Of a stretch of DNA of 64,000 bases, positions 35,301 to 45,175 are shown one piece after another. Below the pieces are notes generated by a model, which worked only from the letters and a program-made list of their open reading frames with translations, was not told the origin of the DNA and searched no databases. Every line of letters begins with the position of its first letter. Within the stretch, counting starts at the first letter, position 1. The translations under genes were made by a program, and so were the position numbers. Source of the stretch: Talaromyces rugulosus (lineage: Eukaryota; Ascomycota; Eurotiomycetes; Eurotiales; Trichocomaceae); contig NC_049565.1 of the NCBI RefSeq assembly GCF_013368755.1, forward strand, positions 1,860,001 to 1,924,000, written 5' to 3'.

Positions 35301-36409
35301 TCCCAGCAGGTCCTTTTAGCCGCCTTTATTTCATGGTAATAAGCGGTTCTTGCAGCCTTGAATTCGGTGTCGGTACAGGCATGGGCCTGCCACCGCTTGC
35401 GGGCTGCAGCCCATAAGCTCCGGGCTTGCCGCAGCTCTGGCTTCCACCACCGCTTAGAGCGTGCACAAAGCCGTACTGCTTTGGCATGCCTATCGAGTAC
35501 GCTGGTTAGGGTGTCCTGCACCCAATTGGCCTCTCTAGCAAGGTCTTCCTCGGTGCATTGATCACTAAGAGGGGGGTGGCCTACAGCCTCTGAGGCCCAA
35601 GCTGCTGTGGCCAGCTTTAGGGCTTCCTCGTTTACCTGCAGAGCTTCTATCTGCCACCCAGTAATCTCCCCGGAGATTCCTCCTGGGGGGGGTTCTAGGG
35701 CTTCCCAGGCTAGGACGATAAGCTCATGGTCAGATGTTGTAGGCTTATCCTTATCCACCTCCCAGGCTTGCAGAGGCCCTAGGGTTGGCGAGGATAACGC
35801 TAAATCAATAATTGACACCCCCTCGGTCTTCTTATAGCGTGTGGCCTCCCCCAGTGGGTTATTAACATATAGTGAGTGCCGCTCTATAAGCTGTTCCAAG
35901 GGCTCAGCGTTAACCCGGCCCTTGGCCAGTGGGTTCCACGAAGGGCTATGGGCGTTGAAATCACCCACTAATAGGCACCTACCCACTATAAGCAGGTCCC
36001 AGTCTGCGTCCTCGATGGCCCGGCGTCGTCTAGGGAAGGCCCCTTGCCACCGGTAACTGGCCCCAATCCACACATCATAGCAGTTGACTATTCTAGTGCG
36101 TCGGGGGGCATGCCCGCTAATTATTGGTGCTTCCCATATGTCCAGGGCCTGTAAATAGGGGTGGTCTACTAAATCAGTGCGGTTCTCGACCCTAACCGCC
36201 CCTATAAGGTCTTTACGGATGGCCATAAGCACCCGTTGATCCCGCTTCTCCCCCCCTGGCCAGTACAGCAGATAGCCTGGGTGGGAGAAGTCATAAGCAA
36301 TATAAGGCTCTTGCAGGCATATAATGCCTATTTGCCGCTCTATCCCCGCTTCTAGAGCCCCTAAGGTTGCGGGGTAGGTACGGCCGCAATTATGTTGAAT
36401 AATCAACAT
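32360..36409 (-). CDS. LINE ORF2 polyprotein: endonuclease, reverse transcriptase, RNase H
   Basis: I place the start at the ATG at 36409 (MLIIQHNCGR), which overlaps the ORF1 stop by 20 nt and begins exactly at the endonuclease domain. This gives 1349 aa; the frame is open further upstream but has no domain there. The APE-type endonuclease spans about 1-230 (ICLQEPY, LLVGDFNAHSPSWNP, TSDHELIVL). RT follows at about 480-760 (FIDVMGAFDHVDPYKL, GLPQGSPVSPILFLIY, YADD near 717). RNase H is near 1020-1140 (LYSDGSRLDDQRVGAA, AELIGVVEALEWAL, VPGHKGVPGNEEADKAA). A C-terminal CLGC..HLLTNC zinc motif is near 1270. The domain set matches fungal Tad-clade LINEs. No stop or shift is seen, so it may be active. 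Confidence 0.9.
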   Translation of the reverse strand: MLIIQHNCGRTYPATLGALEAGIERQIGIICLQEPYIAYDFSHPGYLLYWPGGEKRDQRVLMAIRKDLIGAVRVENRTDLVDHPYLQALDIWEAPIISGHAPRRTRIVNCYDVWIGASYRWQGAFPRRRRAIEDADWDLLIVGRCLLVGDFNAHSPSWNPLAKGRVNAEPLEQLIERHSLYVNNPLGEATRYKKTEGVSIIDLALSSPTLGPLQAWEVDKDKPTTSDHELIVLAWEALEPPPGGISGEITGWQIEALQVNEEALKLATAAWASEAVGHPPLSDQCTEEDLAREANWVQDTLTSVLDRHAKAVRLCARSKRWWKPELRQARSLWAAARKRWQAHACTDTEFKAARTAYYHEIKAAKRTCWEAFLAEGGPGGKEEWKKGSNPTGNPFPKGPRDDLEKPSPGDPNRCWIALQYTKPRTNPTTPALQGPDLEAPPATTMADKEALIRETAFPNAPRSSPPGELPGGQAHMLITPERVHQALFSQSIKKAPGADRLNFKACRLLWALDSPRIIGMARQCFRLGVHPGAWKTAKGILLRKPGKPDYTQVKAWRVISLLSCLGKVVEKLAAGLIADWCEAQGALHPGQMGCRRGRGAIDAVACLVQTVHEGWTQKLLTGTIFIDVMGAFDHVDPYKLSEAMEAAGLDNDLIRWTLSFLTNRRVSLVIDGYKAPEQPIDSGLPQGSPVSPILFLIYIRGVFQAMEQQVPGIKALSYADDIGLVAQGSSVSEICRQLEAAAKAAIEWGLANSVKFDPKKTEAILFSRATSREHKNQVQEARVQVEDALVAFSPTAIRWLGVLLDPKLTLKAHYKYRLQKGQNTERRVRALCKAQGLPPGLAWRIQKATAQSVALYGAELWWHGQKNCLEGLQGLINNQARAVTGMLKSTPLGPLIREAALEPAEALLDSKQRRYALRLLGLPQGHPAAEILPITLREGDAHAQPGEQPLEDRAWATPTRRGPWKLGMGLARRLREALTADPSQGFERTIEPGNRSIPLDFRIDSPETAMQLASDPLSGIGNTDLYSDGSRLDDQRVGAAVAYKPLIGPWRSRLAPLGAGFEVFDAELIGVVEALEWALAENLIGPIRVFLDAQAAISRLQHTRPGPGQALALRAHDLAGELQATGRRVTICWVPGHKGVPGNEEADKAAKKAAGRPCTGKYSGISLAHARRACTETYSAIKANWLTAKLARRTQQVGQAYQPPRGWKLDPIVASTPKHLARRYYQFKTGHTPIGAYLHRIKARDSPNCLGCSRGTETVRHLLTNCRQWCHQREKLYAGLAEAGVKAPQDSEQCPEARLFQDPKATTALLAFIGAIREREDNQQAWEQAYKTDNWGIEALDEGEREGEG

Positions 36410-38321
36410 TAATAGGGGCTGCAGCTCCAGGCGTTGGTGTTGGACACGGGGATGAGTACGGTAGGGGTGATGTCCCTGGGGCATCTTCCATAGCGTCATC
36501 GACCTCCCTAAGCTTTGGGGCTTGGGGGGCGTCCTGGGTAGTGGTTGGGGGAGAAGCCTCCTCAGCAACGCCTTCCCATTCAGTCCATTCAGGGGGGGGA
36601 GGGGGCATAACGACCTCTACGCCAGGGAAGCGCTTATGGAGTCGCCGGCGGGCCTCCCGAAGCTTGGGGCACCCCGGGGAATCAGCCTGGTGCTTCCCCC
36701 CACAGTTGCCGCATTTAGTGGGTGCATGCAGGCATGGGTGGCCTGTTTGGGCCCTGCAGTCTAGCACGTTGCAGGTGTGCTCTTGGGCTTCATGGGCGCC
36801 AGCACACACGGTGCAGAGTGGTGGTCGGGTGCCGCAGCCTCTATAAGTTCGGTGGCCAATGCCGCAGCATCGGGTGCAAACGGTGTCTTTACCCACTTCG
36901 TGATAGGGGCTGGTAGGGTGCCTGTTGCCCCCGAAGCGTACGCCCCGGGCGAGTAGCCTGCGGGCGTCATCTAGGCCTCCTACTGTTATAACGATAGTAG
37001 AGAAACGCTGCTTATTAGTCTGGATAGCCGCTATCGGCTTGATCCAGGTAGGGTTTCTCATTAGGGTGCATGTGCCCCCTAATTCAATTTCTTCCCTGGC
37101 TAGGCCTAGCCCTGAGGCGCTATAGCGGGCTACCGGCACCGCATGCACCTTAATCTTGTGCCACTGTTGGTCTGCTTCCACTGAGATGACTGCGGGGTCG
37201 ACCCGGTGGCAGGCAGCCACTAATAGGTCCTTATAGGCTGGTAATAGCGAGCCTACGGTGCTTCCTTGGTCCAATAGGGCTGAGATAGCCCCTGATTCGG
37301 TGTAATTGGCGTCTATTACCCTGGCGAAGTTCGGGAAGCCTGCCTGGGCTAGGCAGCGGTTAAGCTGCAAGATGACATCAGCTTTAGACTTTCTAGAGGC
37401 GGTGCGGCCATTTTCACGCCTAAATATAAGCCTGCGGTCTCCCTTGTTGCTTCCGCGAATAGGCTTCAGGCTCCCTGGGTCCATTTGGACTTTTGGGGGC
37501 TGGTTCGGGGAGTAAGCCCGTTTTTTTGTAACGATTTGCCACTCCTGGGCATTGCTGGCCGCTATATCGGCCCACTGGGGGCCTGCTGCGGGCTTCACCC
37601 CAGGGGGTGGTTTTGATATCGGGGGTGAGGCTCTGCGTGGCTCTATGGGCTTAGCGGCCCTATTCGGGTTAGCTTGGGGGCCATGGGCGACCTCTGCAAA
37701 CGTCGTCCCCTGGGATGGCAGAGGCTGTCGTGGGCCCTGGCGGTCGCCCCCTGACGATAGGGGCTTTAGGGGGTGGTTTGGGGCGTTCGGGGAGGCCTGT
37801 TGAGCTTCTAGGGTTGAGAAACGGCGCTCCAGAGCGCCCAATTGGCCTGTGAGGCGCTGCTCCATAGCCTCTACCAGAGAGGTCATATAGGCCTTCATAG
37901 CGGCCATCTCCGCGTGCAGCGCGCTATTGCTGCTTGCAAAGTGGCCTAATAAGGCCTGTTCCATGTCCTTGTAGGCTGGGCCGATTAGGGCCTTCATGGG
38001 GGCTCTTTCTGCCCCGTCAGGGCTGTGTTCCTGTAGTCTCTTCCCTAGAGTTTTAGGTGCTTCCTGGGAGCCTGGCACGCTGCTTAGGGGGGGAAACAAC
38101 TCCCTAGGGTTGATTTCCAGGCTAGGCAAGAAGCCCTCGCTCTGAGGGACTGTTGCACTTGCCTCGGGGGGCGCTGGTGGTGCTGTCCCCGCTGGGGTGC
38201 CTATATAGGCCCCTACGGGGTTCACCAGACCTAGCGCCTGCCCCCCTGGGTCTAGGGGGTGGTTGTCGATATTGGGGAGTCCAGGGGCCATAGCGAAGCC
38301 CTGGATGCCTTCCAGTAGCAT
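36390..38321 (-). CDS. LINE ORF1 protein (gag-like, zinc knuckles)
   Basis: Uninterrupted frame of 643 aa from the ATG at 38321. The first ~140 residues are Pro/Gly-rich. A region around 150-175 (MEQRLTGQLGALERRFSTLE) has heptad character and may form a coiled coil. Residues about 300-460 form a globular part with FRRENGRTASRKSKADV and similar blocks. Near 475-550 come several Cys/His clusters: VCTRCCGIGHRTYRGC, CTVCAGAHEAQEHTC and CGNCGGKHQADSPGC, of CCHC type. Such ORF1 proteins bind LINE RNA and form the retrotransposition particle. The stop overlaps the ORF2 start by 20 nt. Confidence 0.88.
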   Translation of the reverse strand: MLLEGIQGFAMAPGLPNIDNHPLDPGGQALGLVNPVGAYIGTPAGTAPPAPPEASATVPQSEGFLPSLEINPRELFPPLSSVPGSQEAPKTLGKRLQEHSPDGAERAPMKALIGPAYKDMEQALLGHFASSNSALHAEMAAMKAYMTSLVEAMEQRLTGQLGALERRFSTLEAQQASPNAPNHPLKPLSSGGDRQGPRQPLPSQGTTFAEVAHGPQANPNRAAKPIEPRRASPPISKPPPGVKPAAGPQWADIAASNAQEWQIVTKKRAYSPNQPPKVQMDPGSLKPIRGSNKGDRRLIFRRENGRTASRKSKADVILQLNRCLAQAGFPNFARVIDANYTESGAISALLDQGSTVGSLLPAYKDLLVAACHRVDPAVISVEADQQWHKIKVHAVPVARYSASGLGLAREEIELGGTCTLMRNPTWIKPIAAIQTNKQRFSTIVITVGGLDDARRLLARGVRFGGNRHPTSPYHEVGKDTVCTRCCGIGHRTYRGCGTRPPLCTVCAGAHEAQEHTCNVLDCRAQTGHPCLHAPTKCGNCGGKHQADSPGCPKLREARRRLHKRFPGVEVVMPPPPPEWTEWEGVAEEASPPTTTQDAPQAPKLREVDDAMEDAPGTSPLPYSSPCPTPTPGAAAPINVDYST

Positions 38322-38373
38322 TGAATTTCAAAAGGTTGATTTTTGATTTTCCCGGCGGGTCCAGCTTCTAATA

Positions 38374-41037
38374 TAAATCTGAGGTATTTTGTTGTCTGTA
38401 TCTTAAACTCGCATTTATTGATATCTAGCTGTAGTCCTGCAGTGCGTAGGTGTTCTAGCATCTTTATTACCTGTTTCCGATGGTGCGCGCGGCTGCCTTT
38501 TATAAAGATAAGCATGTTATCTAGATAAGCAGATACAAAGTCGTCTAGAAACTTGTGAAGGGTCTAATTAATATATTGTTGAAACGTGCTCGGTGTATTG
38601 GTAAAGCTGAAAAATATTATTAACTATTTATAAAGTCTAAATCTAGTTTAGAAAGCTGTCTTCCACTCATCTCCTTTAGTAATATGTATTTTATAGAAGA
38701 TTACTATAACATCAAGCTTTATAAACCATTAGGCTTTAGATATTTGTTATAAGGTTTTATGTATTAATGGTAGTAGATATTGGTTCCTTTTTGTTATAAC
38801 ATTGAGCGTCTGATAATTGACATAGAAGCACAGTCTTTCTCTAGGTTTCTTTACAAATAGTACCAGTGCTGCAGCAGGTAAGTTATTTACACATATGAAG
38901 TCTTTTAACAGTAAGTTATAAAGAGTTTTCTGTAGAACCAGCAGTTCTTCCCATGACATGTTATAGAAAAGGCTCTATAGTATCTCTGGCTTATACCCCT
39001 TCGCGTCGGTATTAATTAGTTCAATCTAATAGTTGATATTTGGACGTGATAGTAGTAGCTTATTAGCTTCCTTTAAGTTAAATAGTTTTAGGAACTCATG
39101 GTAATGCTTAGGTAGCTTGTTCCCTGGGTCTATCTATAGTTTTAAGGCCAGAGCTTTCTTAATATCCTATATAGAGACTGTAAATATATCAACCTCTTTT
39201 TTTTTGCTTCGCATCCTTTTTAAAGCGTTCACCACAGCTATACTGATCTATCGGGGGGTATACTTAGGTTGTAATAGGTTCTTTTTATCAACAGATATTC
39301 TATTTCTGAATTCTAGTCAGTCTTTAGCGACGTCAATTCTTACATGTTGGTGTTCCATCCATAGAAGATCCAATATCATATCATATTTATACTTCGGAAT
39401 TATATAGAAGTAGGCTTTCTCTTGTATATTTCCCCCAATATTTAATGTCACATATGCAATTTCTTTGATGTATTAAGATGCCGAACCATCATATCCCTTA
39501 ATAGGTTAAGGTTTAATAGCACTATAATTCAGCTTTTTCTTTTGAGCAAAGGTCTCTTTAATGATCCTATAGATAAGGTACCCACTATCAATTAAAGCAT
39601 TGGCATTGGTTCTATGGTCTAACCATATGTCTATATTGAATGGGGATCCGTTAAACCTTCTAACCATCTTCTTAAAATTCTCAAAGTCATAAGCTGTTTT
39701 ATATTTTGGCTCTTGCGGGCAACTTTACGCAGAAACTACTCTTTTAACTCTAATATACTATCTAAGCTTATATTAAATTTAGTTTCATTCTCCTTTACTC
39801 CGGTGTTAGATATTCTCATAAATATATCATGTTTCTTCTTACTACAGTTCCTTGGAGATAGCGCCTAACAGAGCAGCGCAGACTCAGGACAGTATTAAGC
39901 AATATAACCCGGTTTTCTGTATTAAAAATAGTTGTCTATTCTAACAATATTAATTAGCAGGCCCGCAGATGTCTAGTCTATAACTTGGGGCTATCCTCTG
40001 TTGGGAGAGGTTCCTTTTATAAACAGATAGGAAGTGTTCCGTTTATATCAGGACTAGATATTATTAATCCTTTTTAGCTCTTCAAAGTCATTCGCTATTT
40101 GATGTAAGCGTTCACAAAAAGCTTTGTACTACTTTAGTATGTTGCTCTTAATAGTCACACACCTTATTTCTTGGTTAATCATAGTTTTCAGTTATAAGAT
40201 TTTTATATTATCAGTCCATGATTAACCTCCTATAAGAAGTAATATCCATTCAAATTCGCTGATAAAATCCTGGAAAGGGATACACCCCTGTCGTATACAA
40301 TTAAGTTCAAGATTCGCCTTCTCCACAAGTTAATAATCTTTGAACAGCACATTAAGGTGCGCAAAGAAAGCTTCTAGTATAGCAAGGATAACCATATTTA
40401 CGTTCCCATAAAACCACATCCAGGAGTAAACCTTCATCTAGGCCTTTCCTACCAACCATCCATAGGCATACCACAGTTACTCATACAGTCCTCCGATCGC
40501 TGGTACATCGACCATCAATTTTACATATAGAATTGCCACAAACTGCATATATCATAAACAATCAGAATCATCATATTTATCGGGATAGTCAAAAGAGTAA
40601 CGCAGTTTATTCACACTATACATAGAGGTTACCGATGGTATAGCATCAGTAAAGACCTCAGGCATAGATAGTTCAATCGTATTGTTAACTTGTCCTTCAA
40701 TATACAATAGACAAGTAGACATATTTATTAGAAGAAATTCTATTTATTGCATTTATTCCAATAACAGCTGGTTCAGTTCTAAAGGTATATCTCTTCAGTC
40801 CAGACCATTCCTCGGTGGGCTATTCATCATAATAAAGAAATTTCTCAATGCTCAACTTGGTCGTCGAGAAGCAACAATATAATAATTCAATCCTCCAAAT
40901 AAGGAGAGTTGGTACAGTTCTCAGGGACTCAACTCGAACAAACAAAAAACAATCATATAGCTCAACCCTTCAAGTGAAGAGAGTGACACATTCTCGACCC
41001 TTTAAATAAAAAAGAGGGGTGAGACGTTCGAATCTAA
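38374..41037 (-). pseudogene. Element C gag and proximal pol, mutated
   Basis: On the minus strand, MLEHLRTAGLQLDINKCEF and TTKYLRFILEAG (38374-38470) are the RT thumb/connection interrupted by the LINE. LLLKDFICVNNLPAAALVLF and YVNYQTLNVITKRNQYLLPL (38750-38910) are RT fingers. Gag-like sequence should occupy about 39,500-41,000 but is too degraded to read with confidence. Confidence 0.7.
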
Positions 41038-41294
41038 TATTACAGGCTAGATCCCATCTTACTAGCCTTATATAGGTCCAGAAATTAAATAGATTTGAAT
41101 GTGAGAAAGAGAAGGAAAAAGTTCGCAAGGGTTCACATTATCAAATATCGATACAGGCAAGTGTAGGTCCCAAGGGCACCCTAGCGAATCTGGTGTAGCG
41201 TTAGAGGGTTCTTCTATAGCGAACCAGGTGCGGACCAGATGCAGTTATTCTACGAGAGCGAAGCCTGAGTATCCCAGGGGCTAAGACCCTAACA
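41038..41294 (-). repeat. 5' LTR of element C (right end)
   Basis: The inner (left) end is mutated (TATTACAGGCTAGATCCC against TGTTACGGGCTAGGTCCC at the other LTR), while the outer (right) ~90 bases look unmutated. The segment at 41090-41102 pairs with the primer-binding site at 41024-41036. Confidence 0.87.
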
Positions 41295-44200
41295 ATGGAT
41301 TGCAGAAACTGTCATCTTTTATGGCTAGAGGATGTGTCTCTTAAAGATTAAATAAAGAAAGAATAGTTTATCTATATGCCAAAGACAATACTAAAGAGAA
41401 ATAGACCAGTTAATCTTGAGTATCAAGCTAATATAGAGTGTTAAGATTAGTTGATAAAAGAACCTGTCTCACTTTTATAACTAGAATCTCAAAGAAAAGC
41501 GCCTACAGTTATAGAAAGAATATAAAGGACGTAATTAAAGATAGAATTATAGAAAATAGAAAAAGCCTTATAATTAAAGAATACCATAGGACCTTTTAAC
41601 AGTATTAAAGAAGTGTCACCAGTTGTCAGTTTAATAAGAAACCCATATTATCAACACTTAGAAAGAAAGATATATGGAATGGATATAGCAATTATCAGAG
41701 CTATTAGATTCTATTATTATATAAAAAGCAAGACTATAGATATCTTTATAACTAGTCTTTATAAGATAAAGCAAACATTAAAAACTGAGAAGAAAAGAAT
41801 AGCTAAGTTAACTAAAAATAAGGAGATTAAGTAGCAGCTGTTAGATTAATATTACAAGTTCGCTAATATCTTCTTGAAAATCTACTCAGACAAGTTGCCA
41901 GTTTATTAGAAGTATAATTATAAGATTAAGTTGAATTAGGACTTAGAGTTAGGTTATAATTCTTTATATTAAATATTAGAGGAACAGCTCTAAGCAGCTT
42001 AAGACTATATTATTAATAATCTAGATAAAGGATTTATCGTTTTTAGCAATATATTATTCATATTTCTAATTCTTATAGCTAAGAAAGCCAATGACAGATT
42101 CTACTTCTGTATTAATTACCGCAAGCTGAACACTTTGACTAGAAAGGATCAATATCTACTACTACTTATTAAAGAAGTCTTTAAGTACTTAAATAAGATA
42201 AAAATCTTTACTAAGCTAGACATTAGGTAGAGGTTCTATCGAATCCAAATGCACCCAGACTCTATAGATCTGACCACCTTCTATTGTCAGTATAGCATTT
42301 TTAAATATGAGATAATGCTGTTTGGTTTTACTAATAGATCAGCGACATTTCAATAACTGATTAACAATATCTTTATAGACTACCTTGACTAGTTCATGAT
42401 TACGTTCATCAACGATCTATTAATATATAGTGAGAATGAGCTAGAGTATAAGATATATATATGATAGATATTAAAAAGACTCTAAGAGGCAGGACTACAA
42501 GCTAGTATTAAAAAATACGAGTTCCATATCATATTAACCAAGTATCTAGGCTTTATTATTACTTTAGAGAGGATAAAGATTAACCTAGTAAAGATTAAGG
42601 TTATCTTTTCCTGGAAAATATTAATGATAGTTTTAAGAGTATAATTATTCTTTAGTTTCTATAACTTCTATCAGAAGTTTATAAAGATCTATAGCTGAAT
42701 TATAAGGTTATTATATTACTTCACTTAAACTAACATTCCATTTATATAAAGTAAAGAGTGCGAAGAAATATTTAAAAATCTGAAAAAGAAATTATCAAAA
42801 GCTCCAGTACTAGCCTATTACAACCTCAATCGCCAAACCTATGTAGAAATAGATATATTAGACAGAGTAGTGGCCGCAGTTCTATCTTAACTATATAAAA
42901 ATGAGAAATAGCATCCAGTCATGTACTACTCTACATTAATAATCTTAGCTAAGTATAATTACAACATCCATGACAAAGAACTACTAGCAGTAATAAAGGC
43001 TCTGAAGGAATGGAAGTCCAAATTAGTTGGACTGAGAGGATAGGAGTTCTTTGATGTCCTATTAAATTATTAGACTCTTGAGTACTTTATAACTATTAAA
43101 GCTCTGAACACCTAACAAGCCTGATAGTGCGAGTTCTTAAAGAAATACTACTTTGTACTTAGATACCAACTAGAAAAAATAAATATATTAATAGACATCC
43201 TCACCTAAAGAAAAGATGAAAAGGTAAAAAATCTTAATCATTAGAACTAAACACTACTGCTGTGATATAAAATCAATAATAAGATCATACTTGAGATAGC
43301 ATATACAGAACTAGTCACTTTAACTACAGAGGATGATATTGTCACTAAAGTGTTAGTGGCTAACAAGGAATATATAGCTAAGAAAAGTGTTAAAATCTTA
43401 CTTTTAGAAAAAAAAGAGAGTCATAGAATAATTAAAAAATAACTTTTCTTTAATAAATAACTCTATATTTCTAAGAAGGACGATTTATAAGTATAATTAT
43501 TAGATAAAATATATTAACAATCCGTAATAGCGCATTTAGGATATATAAAGATACTGAAGCTAGTCTGAAAACAGTTCTATTAGAAGGCATAGAGTAATGA
43601 TATAAACTGGTATATAGACAATTACAAGATATATAAGAGGATAAACATATATAGGGACAGGGCTTTTAGACTCCTTCAACTATTATCTATCTTAGTACGA
43701 CCTTGGTAGTATTTATTAATAGATTTTATGGAGCTGCCCTAGGATAAATAAGGATTTAATAATGTTTTTATTACTATCGACTATTTGACTAAAAGACTGG
43801 TCTCTATACTATGCTATAAGGGGATGACAGCTAGAGACATGGCAAAGTTATGGATTTAGTATATTTTCTTGTGGATAGGCTTGTTAGATAGTATTGTATT
43901 AGACTGAGAAGGCTAGTTTATTTTTAAGTTCTAGAGAGAAGCATGCTGAATTCTTTATATTAAAGTAAAGCTATTAATAGCATAGTATGCCTAGACAGAT
44001 AGATAAATAGAAATAGTGAATTAATATTTTTAATAATGGTTGTAGCTATATATTAACTTTATAATAAATGACTGATTAGAATATTTATTAATTATTGACT
44101 TTATAGCTGTGTTACTATTATAGGAATCTATAGAGATATTCTTATTTAAGATAGAAAAAGGTTATACTTCTTAGATATTATTTAATTAGATACTATTAAT

Positions 44201-44901
44201 ACCGCTTAGAAGCTATATATTGAATAAGAAGGAAGTCTAAGTATAGATATAGTATTTAAAGCATATATAGAACTATATCTATAATAATATTATAAAAGTA
44301 TAAAATAGACAGTAATAGCAAATGAATAAATATAGACAGGAGATAGATTTTGGAATTAATGACCATATCTATATCAGTAATAAAGAATAGGATATAAGAC
44401 GACCAGATAGAAAACTAGGTTATTAATCTAAAAAACTATACAAGATACTATATAAGATAGGACATACCTTTAAATTAGATTTATTATAGGGTGTATAAAT
44501 ACACTGTATCTTTTCTTTAGATAAACTCTACCGCGCCGCTTTAACCGAGCCCCTCACTAGTCAACTAGAGAAGGAATGTTCTGAGCTCTAGGTTAATAGA
44601 AATTCGGAATGGGAAATTGACAGGATCCTGGACTCTTAGATGCGCTGGAAAAAGCTGTATTATTAAGTAAGCTGGCTAGGCAGGGACCTAGATCTAATAT
44701 GATATCTAGTAGAGTACTTTTCAAACGCTCTACTGGTACTGAAATCATTTTATGATATTAATCCTAAGAAGCTAGGTCTACCGTACTAGTTGGATGTATA
44801 GATAAAAGCTATAGAGAAGAATTAATTTATTGAAGAGTATATAGATAATAATAGACTAGCAACCAATACTTAAAGACAAGTGTTTCTAAAGGAGGGGGTA
44901 A
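41295..44901 (+). pseudogene. Element B pol remainder (RT, RNase H, integrase, chromodomain), mutated
   Basis: It resumes with the second ATGGA. Readable blocks are IAKKANDRFYFCINYRKLNT near 42080, ITFINDLLIYSENELE near 42400-42440 (RT), VEIDILDRVVAAVLS near 42850 (RNase H), YNYNIHDKELLAVIKALKEW near 42955-43015, LLIDFMELP near 43710 (integrase core) and a chromodomain-like RWKKLYY..SWLGRDLDL near 44640-44700. In-frame stops replace many Gln, Arg and Trp codons, consistent with C-to-T change on either strand. Confidence 0.78.
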
Positions 44902-45175
44902 TGTGACGGCTAAGTCTAAGACTATCCCCAAGGGTAGAAATGGTTTTGTGGCCGGATGGGAGGCTTTAAGCAGGAAGGGTATTAACCCTAACCTGCGGTG
45001 CCAGATCTGGGGATAGCCTTACTCTGGGGTTATAAGGGGTTAAGCTGGTTACCTAAGTATATAAGATAAAACCTTCCCGCAGGTCCTGGTAGTTAGATTC
45101 CTTTCCTATGCTTGTTGTTTTAGAGAATCGCACCCCTAGATAGGAATCGAATATCTTTGGAAAAGGCACGTCACA
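44902..45175 (+). repeat. 3' LTR of element B
   Basis: The outer (right) ~75 bases look unmutated, ending GGAAAAGGCACGTCACA. The inner (left) third carries many transitions (GGCTAAGTCTAAGACTATC). Length equals the other three family LTRs. Confidence 0.88.

Larger units (their letters stand above)
32075..38359 (-). mobile_element. Tad/I-like LINE (non-LTR retrotransposon), apparently intact
   Basis: A perfect 14-bp target duplication TCCAGCTTCTAATA flanks it at 32061-32074 and 38360-38373. On the minus strand it has a 38-nt leader, ORF1 (38321-36390), ORF2 (36409-32360), a ~270-nt 3' UTR and a short TAA-repeat tail (complement of 32075-32092). Both frames are open, and GC content and codon use differ sharply from the mutated host element. 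It lies inside the RT of element C. The leader is short, so slight 5' truncation is possible. Confidence 0.88.
29497..41294 (-). mobile_element. Element C: RIP-mutated Ty3/gypsy element in reverse orientation, interrupted by a LINE
   Basis: LTRs of 257 bp lie at 29497-29753 and 41038-41294, with a perfect 5-bp duplication ATGGA at 29492-29496 and 41295-41299. A polypurine tract reads on the minus strand next to the left LTR (complement of ACTCCCCCCCTTCAG), so the 5' end is at right. Without the LINE it is about 5.5 kb. RT, RNase H and likely integrase are readable on the minus strand but broken. It inserted into the pol region of B. Confidence 0.87.
27378..45175 (+). mobile_element. Element B: second copy of the A-family chromovirus, inserted in A and interrupted by element C
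   Basis: LTRs of 274 bp lie at 27378-27651 and 44902-45175, with a perfect 5-bp duplication ATAGA at 27373-27377 and 45176-45180. Removing element C leaves about 6.0 kb with the same gene order as A. A polypurine tract (AAAGGAGGGGGTAA) precedes the 3' LTR at 44888-44901. Coding parts are mutated throughout. It inserted into the pol gene of A in the same orientation. Confidence 0.88.

Noticed and set aside
36410..36568. Upstream extension of LINE ORF2
   Set aside because: The 53 extra residues overlap ORF1, are Pro/Leu-rich and precede the endonuclease fold. The ATG at 36409 is a better start.
41020..41040. tRNA-like TTCGAATC sequence next to an LTR
   Set aside because: No cloverleaf is present. 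The string is explained as the self-priming site of element C.
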